From NCBI RefSeq assembly GCF_029910215.1, contig NZ_CP110395.1, positions 3,720,001 through 3,784,000 of the forward strand: a stretch of DNA of 64,000 nt, given 5' to 3'. The notes beneath the pieces were generated by a model that made no database searches, had not been told where the DNA came from, and worked only from the letters and a program-made list of their open reading frames with translations. Both the position numbers and the translations under genes were made by a program. Shown one piece after another: positions 8,786 through 18,693 of this stretch. The DNA comes from Paraburkholderia sp. D15. GTDB lineage: Bacteria > Pseudomonadota > Gammaproteobacteria > Burkholderiales > Burkholderiaceae. Within the stretch, counting starts at the first letter, position 1; each line of letters starts with the position of its first letter.

Positions 8786-10614
8786 CTCTTCTCGTCCAGC
8801 CGCTCTTCCTTATAGCGGCTTTCCATTTCGTGCAGTCGCGCGTCCACGGTCGCGAGGTCGTAGTAGCCGATCGTCTTCAGATCGCGCGCATCCTTCAGTT
8901 GCCGGATCGCCGACGGCCACGCCCCTTCCAGCGCGAACTTCTCCGCCATCGCGCGATGCTGCGTCAACGCATCGCCGCTCCCCGCGCTGGCCTGCGCGAG
9001 ATACAGCCACCACGCGGGCTGGTCCGGCATCGCACGGGTTTCCTTTTGCGCCAATAACTGCGCATCGGCAAATCGCCGCAACGTCAGCAAGGTGCGGATG
9101 TGCATGTCGATCGCGGCATTCGACTGCGGCCAGCGCTGCTGCGCGAACGCCGCAAGCCGCAGCGCTTCGTCGTCGCGGCCGGCGCGACGGGCGATGTCGG
9201 CGGCCAGCACGTCGAGGCTCGGCGAACTGCGCGCCGCTTCACCCTCGCGCTGCTCGCCCGCGACGAAGGCTGCGAGACACTGCGCCAGCGAAGCCGACGC
9301 ATCGTCATAGCGCTCCAGCAGCATCTGCCCGTAGGCGATGCCATACCAGTTCGCCGCGACGTTGACGGCGGTGCGGTCCTCGATTTCGGAACGCAGCCGC
9401 GACACTTCGTCGGTGTACTCGCTGCTCGAACGTTCCTGCAACAGACGCGCACGCGCGCGCACGAAGCCGTACTCGGGCGCTTGATGCGGCTGCCGGTACG
9501 GCGCGCGGCGCGCGCGGTCCTCCATGTCGGCGATCCGCTCGCCCGTCAGCGGGTGCGTGCGCGCGTACGCGGGAATGCCGGTGTCGCTCATCGACGCGCG
9601 GTCGAGCCGGCCGAAGAACGTGGTCATCGCATACGGGTCGTAGCCGGCGCCGGCCAGCAGCAGAAAGCCGACGCGGTCCGCTTCGTGTTCGGCGGAGCGC
9701 GAGAAGCGCAACTGGTTGTCGACCGCATACGCCTGGCCGCCGATCGCGATCGCGCTGCCGAGGTCGCCGCTATGCGCGAGCACGCCCGCCAGCACGCCGA
9801 ACAGCACCCCGGCGAGCGCGGCGTAGCTGCTGTGCTCGCCGGTCGTGATCATCCGCGAGATGTGGCGTTGCAGGACGTGGCCCATCTCGTGGCCGAGCAC
9901 CGACGCGAGTTCTGACTCGGTCTGCGTCGTCACGATCAGGCCAGTGTTCACGCCGATGAAACCACCGGGCAACGAGAACGCATTGATCTGCGGGTCACGC
10001 ACCGCGAACAGATCGAAGTCGGGGCGATAGCCGCCGAGGTAGAGCGCGTTGGCCGCCGCGGCGAGCTTCGCAGCGACCGAATTGAGGTAGTCGCGTACCA
10101 GCCAGTCGTCGAGATAATCGGGATCGCGGCGCAGTTCGCGCATCACGCGCTCGCCGAGTTTGCGCTCGGCTTGCGGCGTCAACGAACTCGACCCGCCGTT
10201 GCCGAGATCGGGCAACTGCTGCGTGACGAGCGGCGCGCGCCACCCGGTGGCGACGCCGGACTGCCCGGAAAAGCGGCTCTGCGCGCCGCCATACACGCCG
10301 AATACGCCTTGCACGATGTCGGGCGGGATGATCGGGTCGGCGTAGATGTCGGTTGCGCCGCTGACGAGAGGCGGCTCGGCGGGCTGCGTGTTGAGCGCGG
10401 ACAGATTGGCGGCGCCGGCGGACGTGCCGAGTGAAATGCCGGTAGATGCGTTGGAAGAAGCGTTGGAAGAAGCGCCGGATGAAACGGCAGACGGAGCGTT
10501 GGCTAGCATGTCGGCCGACGCGCCGGATGAACTGCCGCGCGATTGCGCGAACGCCCCCGGCTGCACGACCAGCGCGACGGATAACAACGCAGCAGGAAAC
10601 CGTTTCGAACGCAT
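8782..10614 (-). CDS. BepA-like periplasmic M48 metalloprotease with TPR region
   Basis: A 610-residue protein starting MRSKRFPAALLSVALVVQPG, a signal peptide ending near AFAQ. A Ser/Ala-rich linker of about 80 residues follows. The M48 domain has the zinc motif LGHEMGHVLQRH and a third ligand in EHEADRVGF. The C-terminal half is helical and repeat-like, as in the TPR part of BepA/YfgC. Such proteins assist or degrade outer-membrane proteins in the periplasm. Start chosen at 10614; the open frame upstream has no signal-like sequence. It is divergent from moaC with 188 bases between. Confidence 0.88.
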   Translation of the reverse strand: MRSKRFPAALLSVALVVQPGAFAQSRGSSSGASADMLANAPSAVSSGASSNASSNASTGISLGTSAGAANLSALNTQPAEPPLVSGATDIYADPIIPPDIVQGVFGVYGGAQSRFSGQSGVATGWRAPLVTQQLPDLGNGGSSSLTPQAERKLGERVMRELRRDPDYLDDWLVRDYLNSVAAKLAAAANALYLGGYRPDFDLFAVRDPQINAFSLPGGFIGVNTGLIVTTQTESELASVLGHEMGHVLQRHISRMITTGEHSSYAALAGVLFGVLAGVLAHSGDLGSAIAIGGQAYAVDNQLRFSRSAEHEADRVGFLLLAGAGYDPYAMTTFFGRLDRASMSDTGIPAYARTHPLTGERIADMEDRARRAPYRQPHQAPEYGFVRARARLLQERSSSEYTDEVSRLRSEIEDRTAVNVAANWYGIAYGQMLLERYDDASASLAQCLAAFVAGEQREGEAARSSPSLDVLAADIARRAGRDDEALRLAAFAQQRWPQSNAAIDMHIRTLLTLRRFADAQLLAQKETRAMPDQPAWWLYLAQASAGSGDALTQHRAMAEKFALEGAWPSAIRQLKDARDLKTIGYYDLATVDARLHEMESRYKEERLDEKS

Positions 10615-10802
10615 CGCGAGATGGGCAGGAGAGCGGGCGAAAAACGAAGAACGAAACACGGGCGAAACACGGAGGCGGCACGCGCCGCACGGAATAAGAT
10701 AGCGGGCAGCACAGGGCAATTGTAATCATTCGACGCGCACCGGCGGGCATTCTTGTGCATCCGCGCCGCTGCTATGATAGGCGCCCTCTGAAGGAGCCCA
10801 AC

Positions 10803-11282
10803 ATGCCAGAACTCACACATTTCGACGCAGCCGGTCAGGCGCATATGGTGGACGTCGGCGGCAAGCAGGAGACAAAGCGCATCGCGCTCGCGCGCGGTTC
10901 GATCCGCATGCTGCCGGACACATTCGCGCTGATCCGCGACGGCAACGCCAAAAAGGGCGACGTGATCGGCATCGCACGAATCGCCGCGATCCAGGGCGCG
11001 AAACGTACCGCCGATCTGATCCCGCTATGTCATCCGCTCGCACTGACCCGCGTGAAGGTGGATTTCGAACTCGACGAGGTGCTGCCCGGCGTGCATTGCT
11101 CGGTCCAGGTCGAAACGCTCGGACGCACGGGCGTGGAGATGGAAGCGCTGACCGCCGTGCAGGTGGGTCTGCTGACCGTGTACGACATGTGCAAGGCGGT
11201 GGATCGCGGCATGACCATCACCGATGTGAAGGTGATGGAGAAGCATGGCGGGAAGTCGGGGGATTGGGTGGCGCAGGGTTAA
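10803..11282 (+). CDS. moaC: Cyclic pyranopterin monophosphate synthase
   Basis: A 159-residue protein of typical MoaC length. Visible motifs are [18 protein letters not shown], the [21 protein letters not shown] block carrying catalytic residues, and [23 protein letters not shown]. It forms cPMP from the MoaA product in molybdenum cofactor synthesis. The start is fixed by AAGGAG seven bases before ATG. No other moa gene is in the window. Confidence 0.96.
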   Translation: MPELTHFDAAGQAHMVDVGGKQETKRIALARGSIRMLPDTFALIRDGNAKKGDVIGIARIAAIQGAKRTADLIPLCHPLALTRVKVDFELDEVLPGVHCSVQVETLGRTGVEMEALTAVQVGLLTVYDMCKAVDRGMTITDVKVMEKHGGKSGDWVAQG

Positions 11283-11390
11283 GTCGCTGCTTTGTAAAAG
11301 CGAATCTGGCGATTTGACGAGTTTCCTCGCGGCACCAGTTCGCAACTTAACCACTACAAAGCTGCACCTCACCGAATCACATGAAACGCA

Positions 11391-11999
11391 TCAAAACTGG
11401 CTAATTACTCGGGCTTTGATCGTTTCGAATTCGGAGTCACTTATCAGTCCCGCGTCGAGCATCGACTTTGCTTTTTTCAGGCGCTCAGTCGGGTCTTCGT
11501 TCGCCGTTGAAGACGCCCCGTCCGCGCCAACCGAGCCCTGAAATCCGCCAGACTTTGCCCTTAGTTCTTCCAGTTCACGAAGGCGTCTTTTTTCGCGCCA
11601 AGCTTGTTCCTGCGTCTGGCAAATACGATAGACAGCTTGCGCTTCTGCTTTACGGAGACCGGTAAACTCGAAGGGACGAACCGAGCCATTAATGGCGAGG
11701 TCTGGCATCGTCAGAGCCGTTACCCGCAGTGTGCTACCAAAAATACCCGCCTTGATGTGCGCAGACTTGATGTCCTGCCACCGAAGATCAACCGGGGTAA
11801 ATCCACCGATCAGACCACGGCTAACGCCAATCAACCGGCCCGTAGTGGCAGCGACAATTGAACGACGATGCAGCAATGCAAAGAGTCTGCGCTGCACAGC
11901 CGTTGTTTGGATTTTCTCACCCGCGACAAGCATTGAATCCAGCGGCTCGAATACTCTTTCAAGTCCCGCTTCACGCGGCACAACCTGCTCTTGATTCAT
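11391..11999 (-). CDS. PH-domain protein with C-terminal SHOCT domain
   Basis: A 202-residue soluble protein. Residues about 15-130 resemble bacterial PH domains (GRLIGVSRGLIGGFTPVDLR, then strand-rich segments). A charged helix rich in Arg and Glu follows, and the last 30 residues (TERLKKAKSMLDAGLISDSE) are a SHOCT motif. Proteins of this build are often linked to membranes or oligomeric assemblies, but a function cannot be assigned. Base composition is visibly lower in GC than the flanking genes, suggesting acquisition. It is convergent with moaC. Confidence 0.72.
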   Translation of the reverse strand: MNQEQVVPREAGLERVFEPLDSMLVAGEKIQTTAVQRRLFALLHRRSIVAATTGRLIGVSRGLIGGFTPVDLRWQDIKSAHIKAGIFGSTLRVTALTMPDLAINGSVRPFEFTGLRKAEAQAVYRICQTQEQAWREKRRLRELEELRAKSGGFQGSVGADGASSTANEDPTERLKKAKSMLDAGLISDSEFETIKARVISQF

Positions 12000-12342
12000 C
12001 TGTGCTCCCCGTTAGTCTATGTATTGATTTGACAACCCGTACCGATGATCGGGCATGCGGATAGTTTATCTTGATCTCAGCGTTCGGGATCGGTCGCATT
12101 TCGGCATACACCGCGCCTGCAAGCTGGACACACCGTCATTTCAAAAGCTTTGAATCTAAAAGCGCCGCCGCAATCACCAGGATCAACCGTTTGCCGGTCC
12201 ATGAATTCCCTGCCGAACGGGGTTATATCTTCCGCGAAAGTCTTCGCTTCTTATGCGCAGCTTCTATAAAAAAATGTCTGTCTGTGAGCGTATTGAGATC
12301 GCCGCCATCCTTCACCATTCCAATGACGTGCGAATCGCCGGA
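12000..12342. other. Intergenic stretch without a recognisable gene
   Basis: These 343 bases lie between the start of the PH/SHOCT gene and the stop of the LprI-like gene. The sequence is AT-richer than the chromosome around it. I see no convincing coding frame, RNA gene or terminator. It should contain the PH/SHOCT promoter at its left end. Confidence 0.5.
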
Positions 12343-12735
12343 CTATGCGCTGGCTTGAGTTGCAGGTGCTGCCGCTACTGAACTGATGTCAATCGATTGG
12401 ACGCACTCCGCATGGACGCCTGACACGACAGGTGCGTCGCAAACATCATCCACGCGCTTGCGGTACAGATCGACCAGGCACTTGTCGTTCGTACACTTGT
12501 TGCGTTGCGCGATCCATGCACGTTGCTCCTTCTTCAACGACGCGCCGCCGTCGCCCAGGTCAGTCGCCAACATTGCGTTGTAGTTTCCTGTCAGGGCATC
12601 GTCCAGTTTTCCAAGCAGCGGATTGGCGCAAATTGCCTTCTCCACGAAGGTCGATGCCTTCTTGCAGTCGAAGGATGCAGCGTGCGCCAGCGGAGATACG
12701 ATCAGCAAGGCAGCAATCAGGTGACGAAATTTCAT
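12343..12735 (-). CDS. LprI-like (DUF1311) secreted protein
   Basis: A 130-residue protein with a signal peptide (MKFRHLIAALLIVSPLAHA, cleaved before ASFDC). The mature part has the LprI/DUF1311 pattern: FDCKKAST, EKAICANPLLGKLDDAL, a Tyr-x-Ala-Met helix, and QRAWIAQRNKC with paired Cys. Some relatives inhibit lysozyme, but for this one that is only a family-based guess. GGGGAAG upstream supports the start. Codon use and GC are a little lower than in flanking genes. Confidence 0.8.
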   Translation of the reverse strand: MKFRHLIAALLIVSPLAHAASFDCKKASTFVEKAICANPLLGKLDDALTGNYNAMLATDLGDGGASLKKEQRAWIAQRNKCTNDKCLVDLYRKRVDDVCDAPVVSGVHAECVQSIDISSVAAAPATQASA

Positions 12736-12765
12736 GGACTTCCCCGGATTATCGATAGTCGAATC

Positions 12766-12791
12766 ATAAAAACCGCGAATGAATGGCGGTT
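12766..12791 (-). terminator. Rho-independent terminator after pglL
   Basis: On the minus strand AACCGC, a 9-base loop and GCGGTT are followed by a run of T. It lies about 90 bases beyond the pglL stop and 30 bases before the LprI-like gene, so it probably ends the pilA-pglL transcript. Confidence 0.6.
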
Positions 12792-12883
12792 GCTTTAACG
12801 TTCTGGATCGCAGAACACATCGCCGACAGCGCCCGAATACGTGTTTCCGTGTCCGTACTCAGGCAGGTTGCATCGCTACACCC

Positions 12884-14668
12884 TCAATCGTCGTCGCTGT
12901 CGTCGTCCTGATTGATGTCGGCGGGCGGCAAGCCGTAGCGTTTCATCAATTCCGCCTTGAACGCGCCGAGCGTTTTCTGCTCGTCGCAAAGCTGGTACAG
13001 ATAGCTCAGTTGCAGCGGCCAGTCATTGAGTTCCACCGCGAAAATCTTCAGGCGCTCGACCGTATCGAACGCCGCTGCCGTGTCGCCGCTCAGCGCCTGC
13101 AACACCGCGTAACGGCGCAGCACCGTTTCTCCCGGCAACAACGCCAGCGCCTGGCGATGCATCGCCAGCTTGTGCTGCAGGTCCATCGAATTCATCGGCA
13201 GCAGTGTCGCGAGACCATACTCGCCCCACGCCTGGAAGAGGAACGACGGGTCCGCACGATACTGCTCGGCAGGGCGCGAGCCGTAGTACAGCACTTCCGA
13301 GCGCGCATAGTCGCGATACACCGGATACAACGCGGCCAGTCCACCGAACACCACCACCGCGAACGCGCCGAACGATAGACGCGCCGGCACGAGCCGCAGC
13401 GAACGCGTGTCCAGCAAGCCGAACACGAACATGGCCGGCAGCAGGAAGAACATGTACTGCTGCGGGTATTCGACCAGAGCATGCATCGCCAGCACGCCGA
13501 TCAACGCAACGCCGAATACGCGAGCCGCGCTCTGCGGCGCACGCACCACGCGGACCAGCCACGCGCCGAGGCCGAGCAGCACGATCGCGACGCCGATCAA
13601 GCCGGTTTTCGCCAGCAGGTCGATGAAGATGTCGTGCGAATTATTGGCGATCTCGACGCCGCCGAGGTTCTTCACGAACGCGAACTGATAGCTCGGAAAC
13701 TCGCCCCAACCGACACCCAGCAGCGGATGGGTCTTGAACATCGTCCAGCCGTACTTCCACAGCGCGAGGCGCGGCGCGATCTGGCCGGCGTCCTTGAAGC
13801 GCTCCGCCGCCGACTGCCCAAGCTCCAGGTGATAGCGCACGTTGGCCCAGCGAATCAGCGCATTGACCACCACGAACAGCACGGCCAATGCGATCGGCAC
13901 CAGCCATTGACGGTTGCTGCGGCGAAGCAGCGGCTCGCTGCGCGTCTGCGCGAACGCCATCCAGAAACCCGCCACCACGATCACGCCCATCTGCAGCCAC
14001 GGCCCGCGCGACACGGTCAGCGCGAGGCCCACCGCGAAGAGGGTCGAGACAAGCAGCCAGATACTCACGGCGATACGCCGCGTCTGCACGAGGAACATCG
14101 CCGCGGCCATCGCGAACGCGATGTAGGTGGCGAGGTGGTTAGCCTGCGCCATATTGCCGAACGGCCGTCGCTCGACGGTGATGTTGTACGCCACCACGAA
14201 CGGCGATACGCGCGTTTCGAGGTGGAACAACTGGATCACCTGGCAGAACACCGCGAACAACCCGCCGACGATCAACGCCTCCGCCGCCCAGCGCAGCGCC
14301 GTTTCATCGAGCTTGACGCGCGCGAAGCCGTACCCGGCATGCACCGCCATGAACGCCGCCAGCAGGTAACCGCCGCCGAGCCAGTTCATCGACGGTTGCG
14401 AGACCGGCAGCAGCACCGACTGCGACACCACCACGAGGCCGAACAGCAACGGCACCAGCGCAACCACCGGTGACGCGAACGCGACGCGCGGCTTGGCGCT
14501 CGCCACCATCAGCACGACGCCGGCGCCGGTCAACAGATAGAGCGACAGCGCCGTGAATTCGGCATAGAAGGTCGGAATCGGATACGTGTGGTTGACGACT
14601 GCATAAGGCAGCACCAACGCGAGAGCCAGCAGAATGAGAGAAAGGTAGCGCGCGAATGGGGTGGGCAT
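12884..14668 (-). CDS. PglL-type O-oligosaccharyltransferase (Wzy-like), probably pilin-directed
   Basis: A 594-residue polytopic inner-membrane protein with about 12 helices. It has the Wzy_C/PglL signature in the large periplasmic loop: HPLLGVGWGEFPSYQF, with NNSHDIFIDLLAKTGLIG following, and the HxLxExP-like HALVEYPQQYMFFLLPAM. Such enzymes move lipid-linked oligosaccharides onto Ser or Thr of periplasmic proteins. The gene lies just downstream of a type IV pilin gene on the same strand, the arrangement of pilin glycosyltransferases (PilO/TfpO class). Start chosen at MPTPFARYLS; an upstream ATG 33 bases earlier is possible. The C-terminus ends in an acidic DDDSDDD tail. Confidence 0.85.
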   Translation of the reverse strand: MPTPFARYLSLILLALALVLPYAVVNHTYPIPTFYAEFTALSLYLLTGAGVVLMVASAKPRVAFASPVVALVPLLFGLVVVSQSVLLPVSQPSMNWLGGGYLLAAFMAVHAGYGFARVKLDETALRWAAEALIVGGLFAVFCQVIQLFHLETRVSPFVVAYNITVERRPFGNMAQANHLATYIAFAMAAAMFLVQTRRIAVSIWLLVSTLFAVGLALTVSRGPWLQMGVIVVAGFWMAFAQTRSEPLLRRSNRQWLVPIALAVLFVVVNALIRWANVRYHLELGQSAAERFKDAGQIAPRLALWKYGWTMFKTHPLLGVGWGEFPSYQFAFVKNLGGVEIANNSHDIFIDLLAKTGLIGVAIVLLGLGAWLVRVVRAPQSAARVFGVALIGVLAMHALVEYPQQYMFFLLPAMFVFGLLDTRSLRLVPARLSFGAFAVVVFGGLAALYPVYRDYARSEVLYYGSRPAEQYRADPSFLFQAWGEYGLATLLPMNSMDLQHKLAMHRQALALLPGETVLRRYAVLQALSGDTAAAFDTVERLKIFAVELNDWPLQLSYLYQLCDEQKTLGAFKAELMKRYGLPPADINQDDDSDDD

Positions 14669-14825
14669 CGAGTAACCGGTGGGCGTCAGCAACCGGCGCA
14701 CTATACAAAAAAATCCTCCCGCTGTGCGCCGGCCCGGCCGAAATAGCTCGAAAATCAGCGTTTTACGCGCGTTCGGCCACCCGCGCGCTTATTCGCACGC
14801 GGGTCTCCCGCAGGTCAAGAGTGGA

Positions 14826-15455
14826 TCATGAGCGGCATTCGGGTGGTGCGAGATTCGCCGCGAGCGTCGGTGCTTCGGCAGGTGCGGGGCCAGCGCCCGG
14901 TGCCGGCAGTGACGACGACGCCTTGCCCCCCGCAAAACATTCCCACGTGAGCGCGCCCGCCTGCACCGCGCTCCTGCTCAACGCGACGCGCGCGGTCGGC
15001 GCATCGGCGTTGTCCGGCACCGAAGGCACCAGCGTCAGCGTGTTCGCGCCGGCCGCCGCCACGCGCGCCGTGAAGGCGACAGTGATCTGTCCGGTGTCGT
15101 CGTCGACGTGAATGGACTCGACGTTGCGCGTGGCAGGCGGCGACGCGTAACCGCCGCCGAGCGCGCCGCCGCTCGCGGCGTTCTCCGCGACGGACAAACG
15201 GGCCGACGCCGCGAGCGCAAGCCCTTCGCCGACGCGGCTACGAGCGAGATAGTCCTGATACGCGGGAATCGCATAAGCGGCGATCACGCCGACGATCGCC
15301 AGCACGATCATCAGTTCGATCAGCGTGAAGCCGAGCGCAAGGTTCAGGCGGCGGCAAGCGCGCACGAGACGCGCGGACCAGCGCGCTCGCTCCAGCGAGA
15401 AACGCGGCGGCAGGGACGATTGGGTATAAGGCGAAAACGGCAAGGTAACGGTCAT
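14826..15455 (-). CDS. pilA: Type IV major pilin with an unusually long leader
   Basis: A 209-residue prepilin. The prepilin peptidase site is G42/F43 in [19 protein letters not shown], with Glu at position +5 and the usual hydrophobic alpha-1 spine ending [14 protein letters not shown]. Two Cys near the C-terminus (WECFAGG and PPECRS) would close the D-loop. The leader is 42 residues instead of the usual 6-10, and is basic; AGGAG eight bases before the ATG at 15455 supports this start, and I see no other start codon close to the cleavage site. The loop is Pro- and Ala-rich. A pilin-type oligosaccharyltransferase follows downstream. Confidence 0.88.
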   Translation of the reverse strand: MTVTLPFSPYTQSSLPPRFSLERARWSARLVRACRRLNLALGFTLIELMIVLAIVGVIAAYAIPAYQDYLARSRVGEGLALAASARLSVAENAASGGALGGGYASPPATRNVESIHVDDDTGQITVAFTARVAAAGANTLTLVPSVPDNADAPTARVALSRSAVQAGALTWECFAGGKASSSLPAPGAGPAPAEAPTLAANLAPPECRS

Positions 15456-15473
15456 GAGCAGACTCCTGATACG

Positions 15474-15507
15474 AAAACGCCTGCCCCACGGATCGGGAAC
15501 AGGCGTT
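15474..15507 (-). terminator. Terminator-like hairpin directly before pilA
   Basis: On the minus strand AACGCCTG pairs with CAGGCGTT across an 18-base loop that can pair further (CCC with GGG), followed by TTTT. The structure ends only about 19 bases before the pilA start codon. It either ends transcripts from the upstream TerC gene or acts as an attenuator in the pilA leader. Confidence 0.55.
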
Positions 15508-15623
15508 GAAATCGTAGCGATTGAGGCTTGCCGCCGACAGTCAGCCGAATGGCTAATGTTTGGTGCGCGGTAATCTGTGCTAGGTGCTGACGCGCGTCGC
15601 CCAGACGCGCCTGCGCGAGCGGC

Positions 15624-16328
15624 TCAGGCGCTTGCGCGCGCGGCATTGCGCCGCTTCAGCAGGTACCCCAGGATCACGACGAACAGCGCGCCCGCCGCGC
15701 ACATGCCGTACTCCGCAGCCGGCGTGTCGAGGATCGGCCACCGGTCGCCGGCCGGATCGTTGACGATCAAACCACCGGCGATCCAGCCGAGCAAGGCCGC
15801 GCCGAGCGTGACCACGACCGGAAAACGATCGAGTAGTTTCAGCACCAGCTGACTGCCCCACACGATCAGCGGAATGCTGACCACCAACCCGAAAATCACC
15901 AGTGCGAGGCGATGATCCGGATCGGCCGCTTCCGCCGCGCCCGCGATGGCGATCACGTTGTCGAGGCTCATCACCGCATCCGCGACGATGATCGTTCTGA
16001 TCGCCGAGAGCAGCTTGTCGGCCGGCTTGATGTGCTCGTGCACGTCATGCGCGGGCGCCATCAGCCGCACGCCGATCCACAGCAGCAACAGCCCGCCCGC
16101 GAACTTCAGCAGCGGCACGTCGAGCAACGCGACGGCGAACGCGATCAGCGCGATGCGCAGCACGATCGCGCCGACCGTGCCCCACAGCACGCCCTGCGTG
16201 CGCTGCGACGGCGCGAGGTTGCGGCAGGCGAGCGCGATCACGACCGCGTTGTCGCCACCCAACAGAATGTCGATGACGATGATCTGAACGACAGCGCCCC
16301 AATGGAGCGTGGCAAGGAATTCGAGCAT
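15624..16328 (-). CDS. TerC-family integral membrane protein
   Basis: A 234-residue protein with about seven hydrophobic helices and the TerC signatures DILLGGDNAVVIALACRNL and VADAVMSLDNVIAIAGAAE, where paired Asp/Asn residues sit within the membrane. Members are associated with metal ion (manganese) export or tellurium resistance; this one resembles the YjbE/YkoY-like branch, so manganese export is a family-based guess. Start chosen at MLEFLATLHWGAVVQ; longer upstream frames lack support. It lies between a terminator after sucD and the pilA hairpin, so it may be a single-gene unit. Confidence 0.87.
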   Translation of the reverse strand: MLEFLATLHWGAVVQIIVIDILLGGDNAVVIALACRNLAPSQRTQGVLWGTVGAIVLRIALIAFAVALLDVPLLKFAGGLLLLWIGVRLMAPAHDVHEHIKPADKLLSAIRTIIVADAVMSLDNVIAIAGAAEAADPDHRLALVIFGLVVSIPLIVWGSQLVLKLLDRFPVVVTLGAALLGWIAGGLIVNDPAGDRWPILDTPAAEYGMCAAGALFVVILGYLLKRRNAARASA

Positions 16329-16364
16329 GGGCGGAAGGCCAGTCAGGTCTGGCGCACAGCCAAT

Positions 16365-16400
16365 AAAAAAGCGGAGGAGTCTGCACTCCCCCGCTTTTTT
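16365..16400 (-). terminator. Rho-independent terminator after sucD
   Basis: GCGGAGGAGT and ACTCCCCCGC form a stem with one mismatch around a CTGC loop, flanked by A6 on one side and T6 on the other, so it can work in both directions. It lies 73 bases beyond the sucD stop. Confidence 0.85.
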
Positions 16401-16472
16401 CAAACCGTACGCTCACGAAAGGGTTCCGTAAGCGTATCAAAATTCGCGCCTCGATTGCGCGCGAATGTCGAC

Positions 16473-17354
16473 TTACAGCATCGCCTTCAGAAGACGCGCC
16501 ATTTCCGACGGGTTCTTCGTGACCTTGATGCCGCAGGCTTCCATGATTTCCAGCTTCGCTTCGGCCGTATCCGCACCGCCCGAGATCAGCGCGCCGGCGT
16601 GGCCCATGCGCTTGCCCGGAGGCGCCGTCACACCCGCGATGAAGCCAACCACCGGCTTCTTCATGTTGTCCTTGATCCACTCGGCCGCGTTGGCTTCGTC
16701 CGGACCGCCGATCTCGCCGATCATGATGACGGCGTCCGTATCCGGATCGTCGTTGAACATCTTCATCACGTCGATGTGCTTCAGACCGTTGATCGGGTCG
16801 CCGCCGATACCGACCGCCGACGACTGGCCGAGGCCGATCGCCGTCAATTGACCGACTGCTTCGTACGTCAGCGTGCCCGAACGCGACACGACGCCGATAC
16901 GGCCCTTGCGGTGGATGTGACCCGGCATGATGCCGATCTTCAGTTCGTCCGGCGTGATCGTGCCCGGGCAGTTCGGTCCGAGCAGCAGCGTCTTGCTGTT
17001 CTTCGCGCGCATACGTGCCTTGAGCTCGATCATGTCACGCACAGGAATGCCTTCCGTGATGCAGATCGCCAGATCCAGGTCGGCTTCGACCGCTTCCCAG
17101 ATCGCAGCGGCAGCGCCTGCCGGCGGAACGTAAATCACCGACACGGTCGCGCCCGTTTCAGCCTTGGCTTCGGCGACGCTCGCGTAGATAGGAATGCCTT
17201 CGAAATCTTCGCCGGCCTTCTTCGGGTTCACGCCTGCAACGTACGCTTCGCGGCCGTTTGCATATTCGCGGCAAGCACGCGTATGGAACTGACCGGTCTT
17301 GCCGGTAATGCCCTGCGTGATGACCTTGGTGTCTTTGTTAATCAGAATCGACAT
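16473..17354 (-). CDS. sucD: Succinyl-CoA ligase, alpha subunit
   Basis: A 293-residue protein beginning [20 protein letters not shown] with the CoA-binding Rossmann fold (GKTGQFHT, then [16 protein letters not shown]). It carries the phosphohistidine region in [20 protein letters not shown], where the second His is phosphorylated. With SucC it makes succinate and ATP/GTP from succinyl-CoA in the TCA cycle. It follows sucC after 169 bases, a rather long gap for this pair, but no terminator is visible between them. Confidence 0.97.
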   Translation of the reverse strand: MSILINKDTKVITQGITGKTGQFHTRACREYANGREAYVAGVNPKKAGEDFEGIPIYASVAEAKAETGATVSVIYVPPAGAAAAIWEAVEADLDLAICITEGIPVRDMIELKARMRAKNSKTLLLGPNCPGTITPDELKIGIMPGHIHRKGRIGVVSRSGTLTYEAVGQLTAIGLGQSSAVGIGGDPINGLKHIDVMKMFNDDPDTDAVIMIGEIGGPDEANAAEWIKDNMKKPVVGFIAGVTAPPGKRMGHAGALISGGADTAEAKLEIMEACGIKVTKNPSEMARLLKAML

Positions 17355-17523
17355 GTATTGACCTCTGTTCGTTTGGCGTCGACGTGTAGCGCGGAGTTTG
17401 CGTCGGCCGGCGGGATGTTCTCCACCGGCGCCGCTGATGCGTCACACGTGCGCCGCCATTCGTAATCCTGGTGAATGCGCGTGGCGAGCGCGTCTGTTCG
17501 AACAAACGCGCTCCGGGTCTGGC

Positions 17524-18693
17524 TTACGCCTTGCCCGATGCCGCCGCGACGACCTTCTGAGCCGCTTCTTCCATGCTGTCGGCCGCGATGATCGGCAGAC
17601 CGGATTCGGCGAGCATCTTCTTGCCCAGGTCTTCGTTCGTGCCCTTCATGCGGACCACGAGCGGCACCTTCAGCGACACGGCCTTCGACGCCGCGATCAC
17701 GCCTTCCGCGATCACGTCGCAGCGCATGATGCCGCCGAAGATGTTGACCAGGATCGCGGTCAGGTTCGGGTTCTTCAGCATGATCTTGAACGCTTCCGTG
17801 ACCTTCTCGGTCGTGGCGCCACCGCCCACGTCCAGGAAGTTCGCCGGTTCGCCGCCGAACAGCTTGATGGTGTCCATGGTCGCCATGGCCAGGCCGGCGC
17901 CGTTCACCAGACAGCCGATGTTGCCGTCGAGCGAGATGTACGCGAGGTCGAACTTCGACGCTTCGACTTCAGCCGGATCTTCTTCGTCCAGATCGCGGTA
18001 CGCGACGATTTCCGGATGACGGAACAGCGCGTTCGAATCGAAGTTGAACTTGGCGTCCAGCGCGATGACCTTGCCGTCGCCGGTCAGGATCAGCGGGTTG
18101 ATTTCGGCCAGCGATGCGTCGGTTTCCCAGAATGCCTTGTACAGGCCTTGCAGGATCGCGCGAGCTTGCGGCAGCGAAGCGGCGGGCACGCCGATCTTCG
18201 TGGCCAGCTCGTCGGCTTCGGCGTCTTTCAGACCGGTTGCCGGGTCGACGGCGATCTTGTGGATCAGCTCGGGCGTCTTTTCCGCGACTTCCTCGACGTC
18301 CATGCCGCCTTCGCTCGATGCCATCACGACGATCTTCTGCGTAACGCGATCGATCACGAGGCCGACATACAGTTCCTTCTTGATGTCAGCGCCTTCTTCG
18401 ATCAGCAGACGATTCACCTTCTGGCCTTCCGGACCGGTCTGGTGCGTGACGAGCTGCATGCCGAGGATCTGGTTCGAGTATTCACGAACCTGTTCCAGCG
18501 ACTTGGCGACCTTCACGCCACCGCCCTTGCCACGGCCACCCGCGTGGATCTGAGCCTTCACGACCCAAACCGGGCCGCCGAGCTCTTCCGCGGCCTTGAC
18601 CGCATCATCCACCGAAAAGACCGGCTTGCCGCGCGGTACCGCGACGCCGAATTTCCGCAGGATTTCCTTACCCTGGTACTCGTGAATCTTCAT
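17524..18693 (-). CDS. sucC: Succinyl-CoA ligase, beta subunit
   Basis: A 389-residue ATP-grasp protein starting [20 protein letters not shown]. Markers are the nucleotide-binding [15 protein letters not shown], the metal-binding [12 protein letters not shown] and the subunit-contact region [17 protein letters not shown]. It is the nucleotide-binding half of succinyl-CoA synthetase. Its ATG overlaps the stop of the upstream DUF2889 gene as ATGA, so its translation is coupled to that gene. Confidence 0.97.
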   Translation of the reverse strand: MKIHEYQGKEILRKFGVAVPRGKPVFSVDDAVKAAEELGGPVWVVKAQIHAGGRGKGGGVKVAKSLEQVREYSNQILGMQLVTHQTGPEGQKVNRLLIEEGADIKKELYVGLVIDRVTQKIVVMASSEGGMDVEEVAEKTPELIHKIAVDPATGLKDAEADELATKIGVPAASLPQARAILQGLYKAFWETDASLAEINPLILTGDGKVIALDAKFNFDSNALFRHPEIVAYRDLDEEDPAEVEASKFDLAYISLDGNIGCLVNGAGLAMATMDTIKLFGGEPANFLDVGGGATTEKVTEAFKIMLKNPNLTAILVNIFGGIMRCDVIAEGVIAASKAVSLKVPLVVRMKGTNEDLGKKMLAESGLPIIAADSMEEAAQKVVAAASGKA

